This document shows, piece after piece, positions 36,085 through 45,159 of a stretch of DNA of 47,171 nt. A model generated the notes under the pieces. The model saw nothing but the letters and a program-made list of their open reading frames with translations, was not told the origin of the DNA and ran no database searches. The stretch's first letter is position 1. Every line of letters begins with the position of its first letter. Source of the stretch: a virus. Both the position numbers and the translations under genes were made by a program. The stretch covers positions 1-47,171 of IMG/VR virus record IMGVR_UViG_3300025585_000061; one strand, given 5' to 3'.

Positions 36085-37193
36085 TGAGCAGTTCGACCGA
36101 CTGGGCTCGTTCAATTGCCACGACGATCACCAATTACCTCAAAGAAGAGGAAATTGCGTCGTTGCGCAAGTTTAAGGTGTTCGCCGCGCTGGAGGGTTCG
36201 GGCAACATCCGGACCAACATGAGTGGCCGTGGCGTTCAGTGGGAAATCCAATATCGCAACCATACCCCCTCGGGTAACAACGGTGAGACTCCGCGATCCT
36301 TCGCGCGTCAGAACCTGTGGAAGAACGCGGAGCTGGAGTTCCGTGGCGCGCAGGTGACCGATGCGATCTACAAGAAGGAAATGCTGGAGAACCGCTCGGC
36401 TCAGGCGCTGGTGAACGTCGCCGGTCGCATGGCCTCGCGGCTCATCACCAGCATGGAGCAGTACCTGGGCCGGGAGTGGGTGATCGACGGCGCTGCCGCT
36501 GGCAACGAGCTTCGATTCCACGGCATTGAGTCGTTCATGGGAGTCAACGGCACGCTCAACGTGTCCACCGGCGCCCAGCGTGCGGCCAACGCTGCCGATC
36601 CGTTCGGCTCTCCGTCCGATACCTACGCCGGTCTTTCGACCGTCCTGGGAGCGTACGGCGGTTCGCAGAAGGTGGGCGTGTGGCCCAACGGCGAAGCCGA
36701 TCCGGAGTTCGACTTCTACAGCCCGGTGATCTGCAACGTGACGAGCACCTACTTCGGTAGTTCGACATGGGCGGCCAACTGTGCGAAGGCTCTCCGCGAG
36801 GCTTTGCATCAGACCCGTCGCAACGACACCAAGGAAGACCAGATCGACATGGTGCTGCTCAACCGGCGCTGGTTCATCGACTTCCTGAACAAGCTGGATG
36901 ACAAGGAGCGCGTCATCGTCACTCGCACCAACGGCCTCCGGAGCTACGGCTTCACGGATGTCTTTGAGTTCGACGGCGTTGAGGTTTCGTCTGAGAATTC
37001 GATTCCTGCTGACACGGGCTACGGCCTGTCGATGGGGAACATCGAACTGCTCTGCATGCAGGACCAGCTGATGGTCAGCGAGGGTCCGTTCTACGACGAG
37101 ATCACGCAACAGTATCGCTACGTTGTGTCAACGCTCGGCAACCTTAAGTTTAAGACGCCGCGCAACTTCTTTAAACTCGCTGCCCTTGCCTAA
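36084..37193 (+). CDS. Major capsid protein
   Basis: The 369-residue product has the look of an HK97-fold coat protein in size, gene position and strand-rich content. It begins with a helical N-arm, then 'GRGVQWEIQYRNHTPSGNNG' and 'MASRLITSMEQYLGREWVIDG'. It is followed by a probable decoration protein and a terminator. The start overlaps the scaffold stop (TGATG), with GGAG upstream. This is one of the most likely abundant virion proteins. Confidence 0.85.
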   Translation: MSSSTDWARSIATTITNYLKEEEIASLRKFKVFAALEGSGNIRTNMSGRGVQWEIQYRNHTPSGNNGETPRSFARQNLWKNAELEFRGAQVTDAIYKKEMLENRSAQALVNVAGRMASRLITSMEQYLGREWVIDGAAAGNELRFHGIESFMGVNGTLNVSTGAQRAANAADPFGSPSDTYAGLSTVLGAYGGSQKVGVWPNGEADPEFDFYSPVICNVTSTYFGSSTWAANCAKALREALHQTRRNDTKEDQIDMVLLNRRWFIDFLNKLDDKERVIVTRTNGLRSYGFTDVFEFDGVEVSSENSIPADTGYGLSMGNIELLCMQDQLMVSEGPFYDEITQQYRYVVSTLGNLKFKTPRNFFKLAALA

Positions 37194-37211
37194 AGAAAGA
37201 GGTGAATTGAG

Positions 37212-37802
37212 ATGAGTCTTCTTGTTGATCCGCCGTTCGCCCTTGGCCAGACGCTCGGCGTCACCTCGGCCTCGCAGGGCGGCAATTGGGTGGGCTGCGT
37301 GAAGCAGTTCCCCGATGTGAATCCCATCACGGGCGTGGTCCGCAGCAACCGGGTGAAGACCTGCGTTGCCGTGCGGAACACCTCGGCTGCGGCGCTCCTT
37401 CCGAAGCGCGTCGTGGCGTTCGACACCGGCACGGCTGGCCTCTCCTCCTTCACGGAGACGAAGGGCTACTCGGCCGTGACGAACGAAGAGCGCGTCGGCG
37501 TGGTGGACGAGTACCTGCCCGCCACGGGCGTGGCTGTCAACGATGTGTACTGGGTGACGGTTGAGGGCCCCACTGAAGTGGCTGTTGCTCTCAGCGGCTC
37601 GGACATCGTCGTTGGCGACCGGCTTGCGGCCATCACGGCTGCAACCTCGGGTGCTACCACCTCGGGCCGGGTGACGAAGAGCGGTGTGGGCGCTGCCACG
37701 ACTGGCGCCGGTGACAATGGCCTCGGTGTTCTCGGCCGCGCGTGCAGCGCCGGTGCGACCACCGGAGCGAACGTCCTGGCCATCGTGAAGACCCGCTACT
37801 AA
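37212..37802 (+). CDS. Head decoration / capsid-stabilising protein
   Basis: GAGGTGAATTGAG precedes the ATG. The product is Gly-, Ala-, Ser- and Thr-rich with many short beta-strands and few charged residues, like phage head decoration proteins of the DUF2190 or lambda-D type. It comes directly after the capsid gene, and a strong terminator follows. A fibre or spike protein is a less likely alternative. Confidence 0.65.
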   Translation: MSLLVDPPFALGQTLGVTSASQGGNWVGCVKQFPDVNPITGVVRSNRVKTCVAVRNTSAAALLPKRVVAFDTGTAGLSSFTETKGYSAVTNEERVGVVDEYLPATGVAVNDVYWVTVEGPTEVAVALSGSDIVVGDRLAAITAATSGATTSGRVTKSGVGAATTGAGDNGLGVLGRACSAGATTGANVLAIVKTRY

Positions 37803-37829
37803 TAAGCCCCCTCACGGGGTTTCGGGGGA

Positions 37830-37866
37830 GGCGGCTGGCCGGGCAACTGGTCAGCCGCCTTTTCTC
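37830..37866 (+). terminator. Rho-independent terminator after capsid genes
   Basis: GGCGGCTGGCC (37830-37840) pairs with GGTCAGCCGCC (37849-37859), one mismatch, around a GGGCAACT loop, followed by TTTTCTCTT. It ends the high-level transcript of scaffold, capsid and decoration genes. Confidence 0.88.
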
Positions 37867-37868
37867 TT

Positions 37869-38045
37869 ATGGACTACCTACTTGCGCTTATGAGCGATCC
37901 GGCCATCCAGAACCTGGACTTCCTGCGGCAGCTGATTGCCGAGACACGCGGCCAGCCGGAATACGCCGACATGGCGAACCTCCGCATGCTGCAAGGCACT
38001 GGCATGGGGACGGACGGCCTGACTACGAAGAAGGGTGACGAATGA
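37869..38045 (+). CDS. Small virion-module protein (58 aa)
   Basis: The ATG at 37869 lies at the end of the terminator region. The product carries DFLRQLIAETRGQP, almost the same as DFIRQLIAETEALP in the protein at 32634. It is acidic at its end. Its stop overlaps the next gene by ATGA. It may share a targeting or assembly peptide with that protein. Confidence 0.65.
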   Translation: MDYLLALMSDPAIQNLDFLRQLIAETRGQPEYADMANLRMLQGTGMGTDGLTTKKGDE

Positions 38046-39598
38046 GCCTGATGATGCCAGACGGCAAGTCTTGGACGCAGCCGTATCAGAACCCATACGC
38101 CGCCCCTACCACGCAACAGCAGCCCTTTGACCGCGTCAATCCCGCGACCCCGTCTAAGCCGACTCCAGGCCAAGGCGGCATCCCGCAAGACGCGATCTTC
38201 CGCAGCGCCACTCCAAGCACAGGCGGGACTAAGTCTCCCGACATGTCGGCCTACGCTCCTGGCAGGGCGCAGCCTGTCCAGTCGCAGTCCACCGGCACGC
38301 CGTATGGTTTGTACGCCCCCGGCACGACGGCGGCCGACATCGCAAAGCAGCCGTACACGGACCACATGCAACCGAACCCGTCGTACGCAGGCGGCGCTAG
38401 GCCGCAAGCACCGCAAAGGTTCGACAGCGTCCTCGCCGCAGATGCGCCGTGGTGGGCTGGCGAACTCGGAAGCCTCCCGCACAACCCGGCAGACAACCGA
38501 CCGGCGTACGGGCCTACTGGCAATGCAACTGGGGCCAACGCCGGAAATTTTCAGCCAAGCGCACCAGCGCCCCAGAACCCGTTCGCCAACATGGCCCCCG
38601 GCGTGTACTACGGCGGGCAGCAGATCCCTGGCAACCAGCAGCAGGCTCTCGCGACGGCGATGGCCCAGCGCGATGCCATGTCCGTTTTGGTGAACAACAA
38701 CAACCTGCAGTACCAGATGGCCAACGCCTTCGGGCAGGATCTCGGCCAACCGCAGTTCGACTACGGCTCCGCCATGCAGCAGGCGCAGAACATGGTGGCC
38801 AACGGGTTCTACAACCCGTTCACGCAGTACTATAACCAAGCCACCAATCCCACGAGCCAGCCGTTCCCGCCGATTGGCGGATTTGGCGTGCAGCCCCAGC
38901 GGCCCACCAACGCTATCCAGGATCTGTTCACCCAGAACAACATCCAGACGCCCCCAGGCTTCATGGATCAGCTGATCCGTCTCCTTGGCGGCAGCGCCCC
39001 GCAGCCTGTCCTGCCGCCGATGTCCGGCCCTCCGACGCTGCTATCGCCACAGCCAGCAGGGCCGAACCCCGGCATGCGTTACGTGCCAGCCGAATACCGT
39101 GACGGCAAGCTGTGGTCTGACGCCCACTACGTAAACGAAGCTCCGCCGATCCCTGAATACGCGCCACCGGACATGTACGGTCGGCGCAATCCCGTGCTGA
39201 AGGCTCCAAGCAGCCAGCCGCCAAGGACAGGCGACTACGGCACAGACCCAGACGGTCGCCGCATGACCCTGGATTTTCGTGACAGCGACCGCGACGGCGT
39301 AGATGATCGCGACCAGCCATATCCGGGTGCGCCGCCGTTCAGGGCGGGCCGCGCACAGCCCATCCAGCCGCCGAGCCAAGGGACGCCGTATTGGATGCGC
39401 GAGAAGCAGGCGACGCAGCAGCCAAGGAAAGATCCAGGCCAAGAGTTCAATGAGAGGCTGTTCAAACGGGACGCCGATCTGAAAAAGGCCAAGCGTGAGG
39501 GTAAGGTCTTGGACGCGAACGGCAACTTCATCTCACCCAAGAACCTGCCTCCCGATCTGTACGCCGACTGGCTGAAAACGCGCAGGCCGCAGTACTAG
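38042..39598 (+). CDS. Pro/Gln-rich virion protein with Ca-binding-like motif
   Basis: The 518-residue product is rich in Pro, Gln, Asn and Gly with little predicted fold in much of its length. GRAQPVQSQSTGTPY and GRAQPIQPPSQGTPY are two copies of an internal repeat. DSDRDGVDDRDQ near residue 420 resembles a thrombospondin type-3/dockerin-like calcium loop. The C-terminus is basic and helical. Disordered, Gln-rich proteins of this size are common in phage heads or tails, but no family is recognised. Confidence 0.62.
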   Translation: MSLMMPDGKSWTQPYQNPYAAPTTQQQPFDRVNPATPSKPTPGQGGIPQDAIFRSATPSTGGTKSPDMSAYAPGRAQPVQSQSTGTPYGLYAPGTTAADIAKQPYTDHMQPNPSYAGGARPQAPQRFDSVLAADAPWWAGELGSLPHNPADNRPAYGPTGNATGANAGNFQPSAPAPQNPFANMAPGVYYGGQQIPGNQQQALATAMAQRDAMSVLVNNNNLQYQMANAFGQDLGQPQFDYGSAMQQAQNMVANGFYNPFTQYYNQATNPTSQPFPPIGGFGVQPQRPTNAIQDLFTQNNIQTPPGFMDQLIRLLGGSAPQPVLPPMSGPPTLLSPQPAGPNPGMRYVPAEYRDGKLWSDAHYVNEAPPIPEYAPPDMYGRRNPVLKAPSSQPPRTGDYGTDPDGRRMTLDFRDSDRDGVDDRDQPYPGAPPFRAGRAQPIQPPSQGTPYWMREKQATQQPRKDPGQEFNERLFKRDADLKKAKREGKVLDANGNFISPKNLPPDLYADWLKTRRPQY

Positions 39599-39645
39599 AC
39601 ATCCGTCCACTAATCTGATACACTCACTCTCCCCCGAGGTGACAC

Positions 39646-40506
39646 ATGCAACAGCGCAAGCTGAACGTCGGTCTGGTTACTTTCTCGTACGGCGGCAACG
39701 GCGGGATTTCGTCTGAAGTCCCTGACATCCGTGAATGGATGACGCCACTCGTTGCCGAATGCTCCAGAGATCCACGGATTGAGAACATCCGCATTTGGAA
39801 TCTCGCGGACACGCCGATCACCATGACCCGCAACCGGGCCGTCCTCCAGGCAAGGGAGTACGGCATCGATGTCTTGGTGATGATCGATTCCGACATGAAG
39901 CCCGACATGGACGGAGACAAGAAGTTCTTTCCGTCTTCGTTCGACTTCCTGTACGACCACTACGACAAGGGCCCGGTGGTGATTGGCGCCCCGTACTGCG
40001 GCCCGCCGCCGATGGAGTGCGTGTACGTGTTTGAGTGGCGCGACATGCAGACCGGCCACCCCAACCCAGACTTCCAGCTGAAGATGTACGAACGCACGCA
40101 GGCCGTGAAGATGTCCGGCATCCAGCCATGCGCGGCCCTGCCGACCGGCCTGATCATGTACGACATGCGGGCCTTTGAACTCACGGAGCCGAAGACAGAA
40201 GACGATAAGCCGTGGTTCTTCTATGAGTGGGCCGACAAGTATCAGGCCGACAAGGCATCGACCGAAGATGTCACCATGACACGCGACCTCTCCTTGGTCG
40301 GCACGCAGAAGCTGGGCTACAACCCGGTGTTCTGCAACTGGGACGCCTGGGCCGGGCATTGGAAGCCGAAGTGCGTTGGCAAGCCGCAGTTCATCGAAGC
40401 CAAGCACATCTCCTCCAAGCTGAAGCAGTCTTGGGATGCGAACTACGACTCGTCCGTGAAACTCGTTGACCTGAAGCCCCGGTTCACGGTACGTGGAGGA
40501 AGTTAA
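39646..40506 (+). CDS. GT-A-type glycosyltransferase-like protein
   Basis: The product has the nucleotide-sugar binding pattern of GT-A enzymes: an N-terminal beta-alpha start (GLVTFSYGGNGG), then 'TRNRAVLQAREYGIDVLVMIDSDM' with D81-S-D83 as the DxD motif, and a later 'PVVIGAPYCGPPP' segment. GAGGTGACAC precedes the ATG. It lies between virion and packaging genes, so it may add sugars to virion proteins or DNA. Related proteins of unknown target occur in several phage structural regions. Confidence 0.7.
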   Translation: MQQRKLNVGLVTFSYGGNGGISSEVPDIREWMTPLVAECSRDPRIENIRIWNLADTPITMTRNRAVLQAREYGIDVLVMIDSDMKPDMDGDKKFFPSSFDFLYDHYDKGPVVIGAPYCGPPPMECVYVFEWRDMQTGHPNPDFQLKMYERTQAVKMSGIQPCAALPTGLIMYDMRAFELTEPKTEDDKPWFFYEWADKYQADKASTEDVTMTRDLSLVGTQKLGYNPVFCNWDAWAGHWKPKCVGKPQFIEAKHISSKLKQSWDANYDSSVKLVDLKPRFTVRGGS

Positions 40507-41164
40507 GGCTTGCTCCAAGTGCGGGAAAAAGTACCCGCTCACCGAAAAGTTCTGGCACCGCTCCAAGGGGGCGTTCCACACCCGCTGTCGGAAGTGCCGG
40601 AACAAGAAGCAGAAGGACGGCCGGACGATCCGCGCCCAGAAGAAGCTGGCGGAGATCGAACGCGGGGCCGTAGACACGTTCATCGCTGCGGCGCGTGTCG
40701 GCGGAACGAACGTCCCTCACTCCGCCGAACTGCTGGAAGTGGCGATGAAGTACTTCGGCGGCGTCGAAGGATTCGTCACCGCGTTTATGAAACAGTTCTA
40801 CGACGCTCCTGCTGGCGGAGCGTTTCGCACTAAGCAGCTGGATTCCATCCTTCGCCTGATCACGCAGAACACGGCGATGGGCGGAGCGAAGAAGCCGCTG
40901 GAGCTGATGACCGAAGAAGAGCTGGAGGCGCAGTACCGGCGGGACGTTCTCGCCGCCGCCATGACGATCAAAGTGAACGGCAACCAAGTAAGGATTGAAT
41001 CTGATGAAAACGTGCGAGCGGTGCCGGTGGTGGCGGACTTCCAAGCCGGAGGCGTTGGTGGGGGAGTGTCGGAGATACCCGCCGACATCGCGGAACGGAC
41101 GGTGGGAGTGCCCGCTGACCGACAAGAGCCACTGGTGCGCGGAATGGCACCCGGTGAAACATGA
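40493..41164 (+). CDS. Zinc-finger protein before TerL, probable small terminase or packaging factor
   Basis: The N-terminus has CSKC and CRKC spaced as a zinc ribbon (residues 7-10 and 32-35), with 'FWHRSKGAFHTRC' between. A helical middle follows. The last 50 residues share DNA with the zinc gene at 41004 in another frame and are low complexity. The GTG start at 40493 overlaps the glycosyltransferase gene by 14 bases. Position directly before the large terminase suggests a DNA-recognition subunit of packaging, but no HTH typical of TerS is clear. Confidence 0.6.
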   Translation: MEEVKACSKCGKKYPLTEKFWHRSKGAFHTRCRKCRNKKQKDGRTIRAQKKLAEIERGAVDTFIAAARVGGTNVPHSAELLEVAMKYFGGVEGFVTAFMKQFYDAPAGGAFRTKQLDSILRLITQNTAMGGAKKPLELMTEEELEAQYRRDVLAAAMTIKVNGNQVRIESDENVRAVPVVADFQAGGVGGGVSEIPADIAERTVGVPADRQEPLVRGMAPGET

Positions 41165-41198
41165 GACAGCACCCAAAGATTCACGTGCCGATTCCTGA
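41004..41198 (+). CDS. Small Cys-rich zinc protein in overlapping frame (64 aa)
   Basis: AAGGA lies 9 bases before the ATG at 41004. The product has CERC, then GECRRYPP, WECPLTD and WCAEW, matching a common small phage protein pattern ('C..CrWW....GECRR.PP....WP.t....WCGEf'). It lies in a different frame across the end of the zinc-finger gene and the first 38 bases of TerL. The strong family pattern supports real coding. Confidence 0.7.
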   Translation: MKTCERCRWWRTSKPEALVGECRRYPPTSRNGRWECPLTDKSHWCAEWHPVKHETAPKDSRADS

Positions 41199-42834
41199 AC
41201 AGCCCAAGCCCGTCATCACGCAGCACGCTGTTCAGCAAATGCGTGAGGTGCAGGCGGAGCTGGCGTCTCGCCGCCTAGAAGCTCTGCGGCTGTATCGCCC
41301 CATGCCTCATCAGGAAGAGTTCCACAAGTGCATGGTCAGCGAGCGGATTGTGTTGGGTGGAAACCGTGGAGGAAAAAGTCTGGCAGTGGCAGTTGAGGCT
41401 GCGCGTGCTGCGACTGGCCAGGATCCGTATGGCAAGTACCCGCTGGAAGGCGGCAACCTTGCGATTGTCGGAAGGAACTGGCCCCACATCGGATTGGTAA
41501 TTTACCCCCTCCTCCTAAAGGCTGGGGCATTCCGGATCATCCGCGACGAAGAGACGGGTGAATGGCGAAGCGTCCGCAAGGGCGATGACAAGTCGAAGTC
41601 CAAGCCCGCTCCTCCGCTCATCCCACCACGATTCATTAAAGACATGTCGTGGGTGCTGAAGAACGCTGGCTATCTCAACAAGGTCGAACTGACCAACGGC
41701 TGGACGATCTGGTGTTTCTCGTCTGAGGGCGAACCTCCGCAGGGCTATCAGGCCGATCTTATTTGGCTGGACGAGGACTTAAACAACGAGCGATGGGTGG
41801 GTGAGTGCCAAGCCCGACTCGCGGATCGTAAGGGCCGATTTGTGTGGGCAGCGATGCCGCATAGCAAGAATGACGCACTGCTTGGGTTGTGTGAGCGGGC
41901 CGACAAGGCAGTTGAGAACAACGAGCCGAATCCAATCATCCGGAAGTTCACGTTCCGCTTCTTGGACAACCAGTTCATCGATGACGAAGAGAAGCAGAAG
42001 AACATCGAACGCTGGTCGGCGCTCGGCCAAGAAGAACTGCGGATGCGTGCGGAGGGTGAGTTCACCACCGAATCCACGCTCATGTACCCGACGTTCAATC
42101 AGGCCGTCCACATTCTCCGGAGAGAAGACCTCCCGGCCGGGCAGGTTCCGCCCGAGTGGACGCGGTATGTCGGCATCGATCCGGGCCATGCGGTCATGGC
42201 GACACTCTTTGCCGCAGTCCCTCCAGATGAGTCGTTCGTTCTGATCTACGACGAACTGTACATCCGCCAATGCAACGCCATGATCTGGGGCGAGCAATTC
42301 TGGGCCAAGGCGCAGAACCAACTGATCTACGCCGCGATCATGGACATGCACGGCGGTGCCCTGCGTGATCTCGGGTCAGGCCGGTTGCCGCATGAGCTGT
42401 ACTCCGAAGAGCTGAAGAAGCGCAACTACAAGTTCGTCATCGGCGGGCATTCGTTCATTCCCGGTTCCGATGATATCCCTGCCAGAACGGCATTGGTACG
42501 GCAAATGCTGCACGTACGGGGTGATGGTTCGACACGCCTGAAGATCCTGGAGGGCGCCTGTCCGAACCTGCTCCGAGAGATCAAACGCTATCGCAAGAAG
42601 ACCACGACGGTGAACGGTCAGGTCTACGTGACCGACGAGCCGCAGACACGCGGCGAGGTCCATGCCGTGCAGACCATGGAGTACCTTGCCGCCTACGAAC
42701 CCAAGTATCACAAGCCACCAAAGGTCCAAGGGCCAGAGCCGTGGTGGGTGAAGTATCTGGCAGAACGAGAACGCAGACAGAGAAAGGCCGATGACGGCGC
42801 TGTCTATCTATCCCCGAAAGGAGTATTGAGATGA
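41161..42834 (+). CDS. terL: Terminase large subunit
   Basis: This ATPase-nuclease cuts and packages DNA into the prohead. Walker A is GGNRGGKS (residues 66-73), and Walker B with its catalytic Glu is LIWLDED (201-207). The C-terminal nuclease domain includes 'YVGIDPGHAV' as the first acidic active-site strand. Its 557 residues are normal for TerL. The start overlaps the upstream stop (ATGA), and the end overlaps the next start (ATGA). The portal gene follows after a small gene. Confidence 0.96.
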   Translation: MRQHPKIHVPIPEQPKPVITQHAVQQMREVQAELASRRLEALRLYRPMPHQEEFHKCMVSERIVLGGNRGGKSLAVAVEAARAATGQDPYGKYPLEGGNLAIVGRNWPHIGLVIYPLLLKAGAFRIIRDEETGEWRSVRKGDDKSKSKPAPPLIPPRFIKDMSWVLKNAGYLNKVELTNGWTIWCFSSEGEPPQGYQADLIWLDEDLNNERWVGECQARLADRKGRFVWAAMPHSKNDALLGLCERADKAVENNEPNPIIRKFTFRFLDNQFIDDEEKQKNIERWSALGQEELRMRAEGEFTTESTLMYPTFNQAVHILRREDLPAGQVPPEWTRYVGIDPGHAVMATLFAAVPPDESFVLIYDELYIRQCNAMIWGEQFWAKAQNQLIYAAIMDMHGGALRDLGSGRLPHELYSEELKKRNYKFVIGGHSFIPGSDDIPARTALVRQMLHVRGDGSTRLKILEGACPNLLREIKRYRKKTTTVNGQVYVTDEPQTRGEVHAVQTMEYLAAYEPKYHKPPKVQGPEPWWVKYLAERERRQRKADDGAVYLSPKGVLR

Positions 42835-43148
42835 GTGAGTATGTGATGCCGACCGCCGACCTGGGCGACAAGGTGCTGTTTTTCCGCCATGAGGGTGCCG
42901 AGCCCAATCTGGCCTTGGTGACCGCCGTGTCGAAGCGGACCCTGACCCTGTGGGTCATCACCCCGGGCTACGGCGGCGTGGAGCGTCCGAGCGTCCACCA
43001 CACCGACGATCCGGGCGTCAATGAATTCCCGGCGTGGAAGGAGTACGGGTTCTGGGCCCCCCGCCCCAGCAAGCTCGTCGCCCTGCAGGAGAAGGTGTCC
43101 CTTCTGGAGAAGAAGGTGGCTGATCTGGAGGGGAAGAAGGCCAAGTAG
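42831..43148 (+). CDS. Small protein between terminase and portal (105 aa)
   Basis: The product has a beta-rich N-terminal domain (VLFFRHEGAEPNLALVTAVSKRTLTLWVITP) and a C-terminal coiled coil with heptads (LVALQEKVSLLEKKVADLEGK). Proteins of this size and shape often lie between TerL and portal genes. It may help head assembly or packaging. ATGA overlaps TerL's stop. Confidence 0.6.
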   Translation: MSEYVMPTADLGDKVLFFRHEGAEPNLALVTAVSKRTLTLWVITPGYGGVERPSVHHTDDPGVNEFPAWKEYGFWAPRPSKLVALQEKVSLLEKKVADLEGKKAK

Positions 43149-43172
43149 GGCATTTACCACTAGGAGCCCCAC

Positions 43173-45158
43173 ATGGCAGACGAAAATCCGCTGCGCCCAA
43201 TAGTCACGCGCTGGCTAGAGTGCATAAAGCAGGCGCAGAAACATAAGAAGCCCTTTGCCGATGACGCCAATGAGGCGATGGGCTTTTATGCGTCGGATCC
43301 GGACGCCATGTGGGGTACGGAAAAGGCCCGCACCTACAACAAGGGCATCGATCCGCCCGCCATGCGGATCTGCGTCAACCGGGTGTGGGAGGCCGTCCGT
43401 CTGTTTGCGTCGGTCATCCACCACCGCAATCCGACGCGGGCGGTGACCCCCAAGCAGTATCCTGTTGTTCCGGCTCCGCTCCTTGGGATTTTCCCCCAGC
43501 CGCCGGTTCCGCAGATGGGCCCCAACGGGCCTGTCGTTGGTCCGGACGGCCAGCCGGTGATGATGCCGGATCCTGGCATGATGGCCTATCAACAGGGCCT
43601 GCAACAGCAGCAGTTCCTCCAGGAGCGCAGGGGCATCATCGCCAAGCTATTGGAGGACTACCTGAACTACACACCGAACGAACTGAACCTGAAGCAGCAC
43701 TCGCGGAAGGTTGTCGAAGAGGCGTTCATCAAAGGCGCCGGTGTGTGGTGGCATGAGCTGTACCAGCCGCCTGGGTCACAGGTGAAGATGGCCGGTTCGT
43801 TCTATGACTCCATCGACAATCTGGTGTGGGATCCAGATGCCGATGAGTACGAAGACATCCGCTGGGCCGCCCGCAAGCGCATTCAGCCGATTGATGAAGT
43901 CGCTGCCAAGTTCGGCCTGTCCCGCGAAGACCTGAAGGGGCACGTTGAGTCGTACGCCTCTCGGGCCGATGAGAACGAGCGGGGCTACGAAACCAAGCGC
44001 AAGAACGGCAAGACGAACGACCTCATCTGCTACTGGGAGATTTACTCCAAGACCGGCTTCGGTGACCGGCTGAAGGACGGCGACAAGGATCTCGTCGGCA
44101 AGTTCGACTCGCTGGGTGCGAACTGCTACATCGTGGTGAGCGAGGGCGTCGAATTCCCGCTGAACCTCCCGCCGTCGATCCTCCAAGAAGAGGTCGATGA
44201 GACGGGCGTTCCGCAGGAGATGTTCATGCGGGCCCAGTGGCCGATCCCCTTCTGGGCCGAACCGGCGGGCTGGCCGTTCACGCTCTTGGCGTGGCATGGC
44301 AAGCCGGGGTACTCCTGGCCGATCTCGCTGATCCGCCCCGGCATTGGGGAATTGAGGTTCATCAATTGGGGGATGTCGTTCCTCGCCACGCGCATCGCAA
44401 CGTCCAGCCAGACGCTCATCGGCGTGGCCAAGTCTGCCGACCCGGATCTGAAAGCAAAGATCCTGGAACGCGGCGAGAAGGGCTTCAACATTGTTGAAAT
44501 CTCCGAAGCGGTTGGCCGCTCGGTGAACGATGTCATCTCGGTATTCCAGACGCCGGGTGTGACGCAGGACATGTACAACATCATCGCGGAGGTCACCGCT
44601 CTCTTCGACCGCCGCGTGGGGCTTACTGAACTTTTGTACGGCATGACCAGGAACCAGTTCCGGTCAGCTGCAGAAGCGCAGGTGAAGGCCGAGCAGATCA
44701 GCGTCCGTCCGGACGATTACGCAAACATTCTGGAAGACGCGCTGTCGGAAGTTGCCCGCAAGGAAGCACTTCTCGCGCGGTGGCTGGTCTACCCGCAGGA
44801 TGTTGAGCCCATTCTTGGACCGATGGCTGCGCAAGCGTGGGGCATGCACGTACAAGGCGAGTCTCCTGACGCCATTGTCAGAGAGTACTCGTACCGCGTT
44901 GAGGCCGGTTCTGCGAGGAAACCGAACATCGCCACCCGCATCGAAAACATCACCAGCGCCATGCAGATCCTGGCCCCCATCAGCCAAGGGCTCCTCCAAG
45001 CCGGGCGGCCGGAACTGTTCAACGCCCTCTTGGAAGACTGGGGCAAGGCGATGCAGGTCGATGTCGCGCGCTACATGATCCCGCCGCCCCCTCCACCGCC
45101 GCCTCCCGGCCAAGAGGGCGCGCCGCCACAAGAAGCCCCCCAACCCCCGCAGCAATAG
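43173..45158 (+). CDS. Portal protein
   Basis: The 661-residue product follows TerL and fits a portal: an N-terminal helical region with 'AMRICVNRVWEAVRLFASVIHHRNPTRAV', a 'FYDSIDNLVWDPDADEYEDIRWAARKR' wing-like segment, and a long helical C-terminal part. The last 30 residues hold a poly-Pro run, unusual for portals. AGGAGC precedes the start. It would form the dodecameric vertex ring through which DNA passes. Confidence 0.82.
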   Translation: MADENPLRPIVTRWLECIKQAQKHKKPFADDANEAMGFYASDPDAMWGTEKARTYNKGIDPPAMRICVNRVWEAVRLFASVIHHRNPTRAVTPKQYPVVPAPLLGIFPQPPVPQMGPNGPVVGPDGQPVMMPDPGMMAYQQGLQQQQFLQERRGIIAKLLEDYLNYTPNELNLKQHSRKVVEEAFIKGAGVWWHELYQPPGSQVKMAGSFYDSIDNLVWDPDADEYEDIRWAARKRIQPIDEVAAKFGLSREDLKGHVESYASRADENERGYETKRKNGKTNDLICYWEIYSKTGFGDRLKDGDKDLVGKFDSLGANCYIVVSEGVEFPLNLPPSILQEEVDETGVPQEMFMRAQWPIPFWAEPAGWPFTLLAWHGKPGYSWPISLIRPGIGELRFINWGMSFLATRIATSSQTLIGVAKSADPDLKAKILERGEKGFNIVEISEAVGRSVNDVISVFQTPGVTQDMYNIIAEVTALFDRRVGLTELLYGMTRNQFRSAAEAQVKAEQISVRPDDYANILEDALSEVARKEALLARWLVYPQDVEPILGPMAAQAWGMHVQGESPDAIVREYSYRVEAGSARKPNIATRIENITSAMQILAPISQGLLQAGRPELFNALLEDWGKAMQVDVARYMIPPPPPPPPPGQEGAPPQEAPQPPQQ

Positions 45159-45159
45159 C

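Noticed and set aside
35032-36114. Leftward 360-codon frame opposite the scaffold gene
   Set aside because: Leu/Arg/Val-rich, as expected for the reverse of a Gln/Pro-rich gene; no ribosome site supports it.
36111-37109. Long leftward frame opposite the major capsid gene
   Set aside because: It is the antisense of a strongly supported capsid gene with GC-biased third positions, and has no family match.
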